A program made the translations under genes and the position numbers. Shown here one piece after another: positions 58,482-64,000 of a DNA stretch of 64,000 nucleotides. Within the stretch, counting starts at the first letter, position 1, and each line of letters starts with the position of its first letter. The notes under the pieces are model-generated. The model did not search any database, was not told the DNA's origin, and was given only the letters and a program-made list of their open reading frames with translations. The DNA is taken from NCBI GenBank assembly GCA_040218045.1, contig JAVJQA010000037.1, positions 1 to 64,000 of the forward strand, in the 5' to 3' direction. The DNA is from Marinoscillum sp040218045. Lineage in GTDB: Bacteria; Bacteroidota; Bacteroidia; Cytophagales; Cyclobacteriaceae.

Positions 58482-61097
58482 ATGAACTTCAATAACTATA
58501 CAATCAAATCTCAGGAGGCACTACAAAAGGCAACAGAGATCGCTAGTAGTAATGGTCAACAAGTGATTGAGACCAGCCACCTGATGAAAGCAATACTGGA
58601 AGCAGACGAAAACCTAATTTCGTTTATCCTGAAAAAACTTGGTGCACAAAAGACACAGCTGTCCTCTAAACTAGATGAGGTAGTAGCGTCCTATCCGAAA
58701 GTTTCAGGAGGCCAACCTTTTCTATCAAATCAAGCACACAAAGGGCTACAGCATGCCGAGAAGTACCTCAAGGAATTTGGGGATGAGTATGTCGCTGTGG
58801 AGCACATTATCCTTGGCCTATTAGGTGCTGGAGATAAGACTTCCCAGGTACTGAAAGATTCAGGCTTTGAAGAGAAGTCTTTGATTGCCGTCATCAAGGA
58901 ACTGCGCGGTGGGGATAAAGTAACTGACCAAAACGCAGAATCAAAATACAGGTCCCTGGAGAGGTACTCCAAGAACCTGAATGAGCTGGCTAAAAAAGGT
59001 AAAATCGATCCAGTGATCGGTCGGGATGAAGAGATCAGGAGGGTTCTGCAGATTTTAGCTCGAAGAACTAAAAACAACCCGATCCTGCTTGGTGAACCCG
59101 GGGTTGGGAAAACGGCGATAGTGGAAGGCATGGCGCAACGGATCGTGGATGGAGATGTGCCTGAAAACCTCAAGTCCAAGACCATCATTTCGTTGGACAT
59201 GGGACTACTTGTGGCGGGTGCCAAATACAAAGGGGAGTTTGAAGAACGGCTCAAAGCAGTCATTAAGGAAGTAACTGATAGCAATGGCGAGATCATCCTT
59301 TTTATAGATGAAATCCACACACTGATAGGAGCTGGAGGAGGTGGAGAAGGTGCCATGGACGCAGCCAACCTCTTGAAACCCGCTTTAGCACGAGGTGAGC
59401 TACACGCGATAGGAGCCACTACCCTGAAGGAATACCAGAGATACGTTGAGAAAGATAAAGCGCTTGAGCGCAGGTTCCAGGGTGTGAACATCAACGAGCC
59501 CAATGTGCAGGATGCCATCTCTATTTTGAGAGGAATCAAAGACAAGTACGAGCTGCACCATGGGGTTCGGGTAAAGGATGACGCGGTGATAGCTGCCGTG
59601 GAACTGTCCAATCGCTATATAACAGATCGTTTTCTTCCTGACAAAGCCATTGACCTGATGGATGAGGCTGCGTCAAAACTTAGGATTGAAATAGATTCAC
59701 TTCCTGAAGAGCTGGATGAACTCAACCGAAGGATTATGCAGCTGGAGATTGAACGTGAGGCCATCCGTAGGGAAAAAGACAAGCAGAAGGAAAATGAACT
59801 GAGCAAGGAAATTGCGGACCTTACGGGTAAAAGAAACGAACTCAAAGCCAAGTGGGAAAATGAAAAATCAGTGATCCAGGGTTTACGGCAAGCGAAAGAA
59901 AATATTGAAAAATTTAAACTGGAAGCAGAACAAGCCGAGCGATCAGGTGATTTTGGCTTGGTGGCGGAGATCCGTTATGGCAAGATTGTAGAGTCAGAAA
60001 AAAAACTTGAAGCGTTTAGAGTACAGCTGGCAGAAATGCAGGATCAGACCTCCCTGTTAAAAGAGGAGGTAGACAGTGAGGACATAGCGGAAGTGGTGGC
60101 CAAGTGGACTGGCATACCGGTCTCAAAAATGCTGCAAAGCGAACGTGAAAAATTACTTCATCTTGAAGCAGAACTAGGTCGCAGGGTTGCAGGGCAGGAA
60201 GAAGCGATTACAGCAGTTTCTGATGCGGTGCGCAGGAGTCGGGCTGGATTGCACGACCCGAAACGTCCCATTGGTTCGTTCATCTTTCTTGGGACGACCG
60301 GCGTAGGTAAAACCGAATTGGCAAAAGCCCTGGCGGAATACCTCTTCAATGATGACAATGCGATGGTTCGGATAGACATGTCCGAATATCAAGAACGCCA
60401 TGCCGTGAGCCGGTTAATCGGGGCTCCTCCGGGATACGTAGGGTATGACGAAGGAGGTCAGCTTACAGAATCGGTCCGTAGAAAACCATATAGCGTGATC
60501 CTGCTCGATGAGATTGAAAAGGCGCATCCTGATGTCTTCAATATCCTTCTGCAGGTGCTGGATGATGGGCGCCTCACAGATAACAAAGGTCGGGTGGCCA
60601 ACTTCAAGAATACGATCATTATCATGACTACCAATATTGGCTCTGGATTAATCCAGGAGCGGTTTGAAAAATTGAATGAAGAAAATGCGGACGCAGTGAT
60701 TGATGAGACCAGGAAGGAAGTGTTCGAATTGTTGAAAAGATCCGTTCGGCCAGAATTTCTCAACCGGGTGGATGAGACGATCATGTTCAGGCCATTAAGT
60801 AAAAATGACCTGCGCAAGATTGTAGGTATTCAGTTTAAGCTGATCCAGCAACGACTTGATGAGAGTGGCATTAAGATAGAAGCCGATAACAAAGTTTTGG
60901 ACTATATGGGACAAATCGGTTTTGATCCTCAGTTTGGAGCCAGGCCGCTAAAAAGGGTTCTTCAGCGAGAAATTCTTAACGAGTTGTCCAAAGACATCCT
61001 GAGTGGCAAGATCACAAAAGATGCCGTGATTGGTGTTACCCTGTCTGATGAGAATCAAATCGAGTTTATCAATCTGGATGAAGTAAAAGTAGAATAG
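58482..61097 (+). CDS. clpB: ATP-dependent disaggregase ClpB
   Basis: ClpB resolubilises aggregated proteins together with DnaK. The 871-residue protein has the N-terminal Clp_N repeats, AAA-1 with Walker A GEPGVGKTAIVEG and Walker B ILFIDEIHTL, the coiled-coil middle domain (about residues 405-530, which marks ClpB as against ClpA or ClpC), AAA-2 with GTTGVGKTELAKAL and ILLDEIEKAH, and the C-terminal domain with FDPQFGARPLKRVLQ. Length is normal. It stands alone; no HrcA/CIRCE element was recognised upstream. Confidence 0.97.
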   Translation: MNFNNYTIKSQEALQKATEIASSNGQQVIETSHLMKAILEADENLISFILKKLGAQKTQLSSKLDEVVASYPKVSGGQPFLSNQAHKGLQHAEKYLKEFGDEYVAVEHIILGLLGAGDKTSQVLKDSGFEEKSLIAVIKELRGGDKVTDQNAESKYRSLERYSKNLNELAKKGKIDPVIGRDEEIRRVLQILARRTKNNPILLGEPGVGKTAIVEGMAQRIVDGDVPENLKSKTIISLDMGLLVAGAKYKGEFEERLKAVIKEVTDSNGEIILFIDEIHTLIGAGGGGEGAMDAANLLKPALARGELHAIGATTLKEYQRYVEKDKALERRFQGVNINEPNVQDAISILRGIKDKYELHHGVRVKDDAVIAAVELSNRYITDRFLPDKAIDLMDEAASKLRIEIDSLPEELDELNRRIMQLEIEREAIRREKDKQKENELSKEIADLTGKRNELKAKWENEKSVIQGLRQAKENIEKFKLEAEQAERSGDFGLVAEIRYGKIVESEKKLEAFRVQLAEMQDQTSLLKEEVDSEDIAEVVAKWTGIPVSKMLQSEREKLLHLEAELGRRVAGQEEAITAVSDAVRRSRAGLHDPKRPIGSFIFLGTTGVGKTELAKALAEYLFNDDNAMVRIDMSEYQERHAVSRLIGAPPGYVGYDEGGQLTESVRRKPYSVILLDEIEKAHPDVFNILLQVLDDGRLTDNKGRVANFKNTIIIMTTNIGSGLIQERFEKLNEENADAVIDETRKEVFELLKRSVRPEFLNRVDETIMFRPLSKNDLRKIVGIQFKLIQQRLDESGIKIEADNKVLDYMGQIGFDPQFGARPLKRVLQREILNELSKDILSGKITKDAVIGVTLSDENQIEFINLDEVKVE

Positions 61098-61355
61098 GCA
61101 GGATAAGTTGCCTGAAAGTAAGTCTTCTTCATGCTGAACCAACAATTCACTTCAATTCTGGATCCTTTCCATTTAGGTTTACCCAGAAGGCAAACATAAA
61201 TCTTCAACCCCTCTCTTATTAAAGGTGAACAACTAGAGAGGGGTGGATTGTCAAGTATCTTTTTTAGCGGCTGGTTTTCTACAAGTTTGATAAGCGGTTT
61301 GTTCCAATTGCAGATTTTTGCTCATCTTGATCATCAAAATCAACTTTCTAATCAA

Positions 61356-61889
61356 ATGAGAAAAACACTAGTCTTTACATTCTTGGTGATGGCGCTTGCA
61401 AGTCAGGCAAGCGACCCAACAGAAGCCAAATCACAATTTGCCAGGGATTTCCTTCCTGTGTGGCAAACCTCCACAGACATAGCCATCCAAGTGGCTGAGG
61501 CTATGCCGGAGGAGTTGTATAATTACAAACCCAATGACTCGAGTATGACTTTCAGAGAACAGGTGATCCATATGGCCTTCACCACACTATACCTGTCCAA
61601 GGTGTTTGTTGCAAATGAGAATCCCGAGTACAAAGAACCCGATATGTCTGCCAGCAGCAAAGAAGAAGTTGTCGAATATCTCAAAGGAAATATTGAGAAA
61701 GCTACGGCGCTGATCAGTGAAATGACCGAAGAAGCTTCTCAGGAAGAGGTCAAAGTATTTAGTGGCAAAATGATGAAGCGATACATTGCCGTGATGTTTG
61801 TTCAGGACCATTTGGCGAATCACAGGGCAAAAGCCAACCTTTACATTCGCATCAATAACATCAAACCTCCGGAATACGGGTTTTTCTAA
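61356..61889 (+). CDS. Exported DinB-like protein
   Basis: From the ATG at 61356 the protein has 177 residues with a signal peptide (TLVFTFLVMALASQASD). The open frame reaches back to 61248 but gives no sensible N-terminus. The DinB four-helix bundle shows as FLPVWQTSTDIAIQVAEAMP, FREQVIHMAFTTLYLSK and FVQDHLANHRAKANLYIR. The three putative metal histidines are in VIHM, DHLANH. Most DinB proteins are cytoplasmic thiol-dependent enzymes; an exported one suggests another role. Confidence 0.78.
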   Translation: MRKTLVFTFLVMALASQASDPTEAKSQFARDFLPVWQTSTDIAIQVAEAMPEELYNYKPNDSSMTFREQVIHMAFTTLYLSKVFVANENPEYKEPDMSASSKEEVVEYLKGNIEKATALISEMTEEASQEEVKVFSGKMMKRYIAVMFVQDHLANHRAKANLYIRINNIKPPEYGFF

Positions 61890-61892
61890 ACA

Positions 61893-61918
61893 AAAAGGTC
61901 GGCATGTGCCGACCTTTT
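61893..61918. terminator. Bidirectional terminator between convergent genes
   Basis: AAAAGGTCGGCA and TGCCGACCTTTT form a perfect stem with a 2-base centre, with T-runs on both strands. It lies between the stop of the DinB-like gene (61889) and that of the TonB-like gene (61938). Confidence 0.85.
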
Positions 61919-61937
61919 AAATAGACCTGTTTTTCAT

Positions 61938-62627
61938 CTAGTCAGATAGTGAGAAATTTATCGGAACGACCATTCTAACTTTAACCGGTCGCCCTCTTTG
62001 TTTACCTGGGCTCCAATTCGGGGCATTTTCTATTGCTTTAACCGCCTCTTCATCACAGCCGCCTCCAATCCCGCGTACAACCTCTACTTCCGTTATTTTA
62101 CCATCGGTATCAATAACAAACTGAACAAATACTTTTCCTGTAATACCAAGATTTCTAGCCCTACTCGGATAATCAATATTCTTAGAGATGTGTGATAGAA
62201 AACCTGCATTACCCCCTGGAAACTCCGGCATTGTCTCTACAATTTCAAAATATTCTACAGGAGTTGGTATGGGTGGAAGAGGATCACCTATAACCATATC
62301 GTCAAACTTAATATCCTCAATCACGGGATCCAGGGTTGGCTCCAGGGCTTCTACGGGATCACCTACAATGATTATTGGAGCTTGAAGGCTAGGCTCAGGG
62401 GTTTTTACTTCTACAGGTTTGGGTGGTTTAGGGGTTTCAAAAGTTGTGACCGGAGGAATATAAGTTTCCGGGAATATTTCTTCATTGGGTTCATAATCCA
62501 TAGGATCGTACTCTGCTTTCCATTCAAATGCTAAAATCACACAAAGAATGGCTACTACTAATCCGATACTAAAAAAGAGCGGGGATTTTCTCTCTAAGTC
62601 ATACTGTTCATTTTTCTTAAGTTCCAT
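61938..62627 (-). CDS. Energy transducer TonB family protein
   Basis: This 229-residue protein has an N-terminal inner-membrane helix (LFFSIGLVVAILCVILAF), a proline-rich periplasmic linker (TFETPKPPKPVEVKTPEP), and a C-terminal TonB domain: YPSRARNLGITGKVFVQFVI, DTDGKITEVEVVRGIGGGCD and GRPVKVRMVVPINF. Such proteins link the proton motive force to TonB-dependent outer membrane receptors. No ExbB/ExbD genes are beside it, so it must work with a complex encoded elsewhere. The LDPVIEDIKFDD linker style is common in Bacteroidota. Confidence 0.9.
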   Translation of the reverse strand: MELKKNEQYDLERKSPLFFSIGLVVAILCVILAFEWKAEYDPMDYEPNEEIFPETYIPPVTTFETPKPPKPVEVKTPEPSLQAPIIIVGDPVEALEPTLDPVIEDIKFDDMVIGDPLPPIPTPVEYFEIVETMPEFPGGNAGFLSHISKNIDYPSRARNLGITGKVFVQFVIDTDGKITEVEVVRGIGGGCDEEAVKAIENAPNWSPGKQRGRPVKVRMVVPINFSLSD

Positions 62628-62765
62628 ATGGCAAAATATTAGATGGTAAATAGTGCGTTTGATAAAATAACGATTGGTACCAGGAATCTATTGCCTTGAG
62701 TGTTAGCATCAACTCTTTATTTATTTCTATGTTCGGGCTAGCTTTACACAAATTTATTTTAGCGA

Positions 62766-63287
62766 ATGCATCTTATCGAATACTTAAAAAACACCGAAAG
62801 CCTACATCTACAGTTATTGATCACCGCAATCTTGTTTGTCGTTTATGTGATAGCAGTGAGGTTGTCTACCACTTTGATCCGGCGCTTTGGCAAAAAGAAT
62901 GAGATAGCACTCCCTCGTGTGGTTTATACCACCAAGTATTTCAGGTTTGTACTTATGGTATTAATCCTACTTATCCTGGGGCTAACATGGGATATTTCAT
63001 TTAAAGGTTTATCTGTTTATTTTCTTTCCTTTTTCACCGTTGCCGGAATTGGATTGTTTGCAGCATGGTCTATTTTGAGCAACATCACTGCAGCCATCAT
63101 ATTATTTTTTTACTTCCCTTATCGCATAGGTGATCGCATACGCATTGTAGATGGAGAGAATAGCATTGAAGGCCAGGTGTTTGATTTAAACATGTTTTCG
63201 GTCATTATTAAAAATGATGAAGGTCAACGGGTTACCTATCCCAACAACCTGGTGTTACAAAAAGCAGTAGTACTGGTTAAAGAATAA
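62766..63287 (+). CDS. Small MscS-family mechanosensitive channel protein
   Basis: The 173-residue protein has three or four membrane helices followed by the MscS beta domain: the pore-helix-like GIGLFAAWSILSNITAAIIL, then FPYRIGDRIRIVDGENSIEG, VFDLNMFSVIIKNDEGQ and TYPNNLVLQKAV. It lacks the C-terminal alpha/beta vestibule domain of full MscS (about 286 residues). Small versions of this kind occur in Bacteroidota. It should help relieve osmotic pressure or act in signalling. Confidence 0.85.
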   Translation: MHLIEYLKNTESLHLQLLITAILFVVYVIAVRLSTTLIRRFGKKNEIALPRVVYTTKYFRFVLMVLILLILGLTWDISFKGLSVYFLSFFTVAGIGLFAAWSILSNITAAIILFFYFPYRIGDRIRIVDGENSIEGQVFDLNMFSVIIKNDEGQRVTYPNNLVLQKAVVLVKE

Positions 63288-63336
63288 GTCATTGGTTTTG
63301 ACTATCTTAAAGTTGCAACCAAAAGATTAAACCTAA

Positions 63337-63882
63337 ATGACTAGCAACGAAAGAGCCCGGCTCGAAGCGTTGCGGGAATTGGAACTAGACAAAAATGCTG
63401 AACAATCATTCGATGATATAACGAGAATAGCTGCTAACATATGTGACACACCCATTTCGCTTATCACGCTCATTGATGAAAACATTCAGTGGACCAAGTC
63501 CCGTTATGGATTGAGTTTGCTTGAGACCAAAAGAGACCATAGCTTCTGTTCGCATACCATCAAGACCCCCGATCAGATCATGATCGTGGAAAATACCCTT
63601 GAGGATGATCGCTTCAAGAGTAGCCCCCTTGTAACGGAAGATCCTAAAATGCGATTCTATGCAGGAATGTCACTGGTAACTAATTCAGGACACCCGATAG
63701 GTGCTGTTTGTGTGATAGACAGTGAGCCAAAAAAGCTTAACCCGGAGCAGTGCAACGCTCTTACAGCTCTTTCGCGAATAGCTATGAAATTGATTTATGC
63801 AAAAACCCTCCATAAACGGATAATAGCTCAAAATATTCAACTTGATCAAAAAACAAAAGAACTATTGGATAGTCTTATTTAG
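63337..63882 (+). CDS. GAF domain protein
   Basis: This 181-residue cytoplasmic protein consists of one GAF domain (about residues 20-160): FDDITRIAANICDTPISLIT, DENIQWTKSRYGLSLLETKR, then HSFCSHTIKTPD and FYAGMSLVTNSGHPIGAVCV. It matches the stand-alone or kinase-linked GAF proteins with the DHSFCSHTI pattern, known from sensor proteins. No output domain is encoded here; it may act through partners. Confidence 0.85.
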   Translation: MTSNERARLEALRELELDKNAEQSFDDITRIAANICDTPISLITLIDENIQWTKSRYGLSLLETKRDHSFCSHTIKTPDQIMIVENTLEDDRFKSSPLVTEDPKMRFYAGMSLVTNSGHPIGAVCVIDSEPKKLNPEQCNALTALSRIAMKLIYAKTLHKRIIAQNIQLDQKTKELLDSLI

Positions 63883-63934
63883 GACAAATTTATATTTATA
63901 CCTAAATTGTACGTAAAGTAAACCTATTGATATC

Positions 63935-64000
63935 ATGACCAAAGAACAGTTAGAATCAGAAATCGAAACCCTTGAAGGACAGCTCACTGGAGATATGTTT
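63935..64000 (+). CDS. Start of a small acidic protein (partial)
   Basis: The ATG at 63935 begins MTKEQLESEIETLEGQLTGD and runs off the window end. The sequence is helical and acidic, as in small coiled-coil proteins. It lies 52 bp after the GAF gene. Only 22 residues are visible, so no family is named. Confidence 0.5.
   Translation, partial: MTKEQLESEIETLEGQLTGDMF

Noticed and set aside
58730..59611. A 293-codon open frame on the minus strand
   Set aside because: It is antisense to clpB, serine-rich and of unnatural composition; clpB is certain, so this is a shadow frame.

Overview
The window looks like the chromosome of a Bacteroidota bacterium, most likely an aerobic, probably marine member of the Cytophagales. 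The assignment rests on gene content and family resemblance, not on a marker gene. Supporting signs are lipoproteins with short signal peptides ending in a cysteine, a TonB-family protein, a DUF2480 protein, a GH37 trehalase lipoprotein, a bacterial kynurenine pathway, A-rich ribosome binding regions, and a promoter before rpmH that matches the Bacteroidota consensus exactly (TTG, 19 bp, TAnnTTTG). I saw no rRNA, tRNA, CRISPR array, prophage or complete insertion sequence.

Layout. 0-7 kb: housekeeping genes on the minus strand (rpmH-rnpA-S41 protease-tsaB-DUF2480, then metallophosphoesterase-GDPD-adenosine kinase). 7-13.7 kb: a minus-strand glycerol/sugar operon (SSS symporter, glpK, glpD, GH13 glucosidase). 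13.8-39.6 kb: a large nitrate-assimilation island. 39.6-45.7 kb: trehalase, a vanadium-haloperoxidase-like lipoprotein, proline catabolism (pruA), a YjjG phosphatase and an ArsR regulator. 45.8-47.2 kb: a repeat cluster holding a solo GIY-YIG nuclease. 47.2-51.7 kb: dipeptidase, two related lipoproteins and a membrane zinc-ribbon protein. 51.8-57.3 kb: a divergent kynurenine/3-hydroxyanthranilate catabolic cluster. 57.3-64 kb: a TerB-like protein, a decayed surface-protein gene, clpB, DinB-like, TonB-like, small MscS and GAF proteins.

The nitrate island is the centre of interest. An outer-membrane porin, an NrtABCD ABC importer and a NarK-type MFS porter bring nitrate in. A Mo-bisMGD nitrate reductase fused to an FAD and [2Fe-2S] reductase module reduces it to nitrite, probably using an adjacent protein in which a sulfite-reductase-like scaffold without siroheme ligands is fused to rubredoxin. 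NirBD reduces nitrite to ammonium. CobA supplies the siroheme precursor; MoeA and MobA supply the molybdenum cofactor. Control appears to come from a NarX-like kinase with a NarL-like regulator, a second nitrate-receptor protein without a kinase, and a Crp/Fnr protein with an N-terminal cysteine cluster.

Two non-coding signals tie the island together. A TACGTA-based motif, TACGTA[G/T]TTTTAC, recurs in clusters at the nirB/cobA, moeA/crp, porin-nrt and narK promoters. An RNA-structure candidate between nrtA and nrtB has mutually exclusive pairings, one of which covers the bases just before the nrtB start codon. All functional claims are by family resemblance read by eye; no database search was possible.
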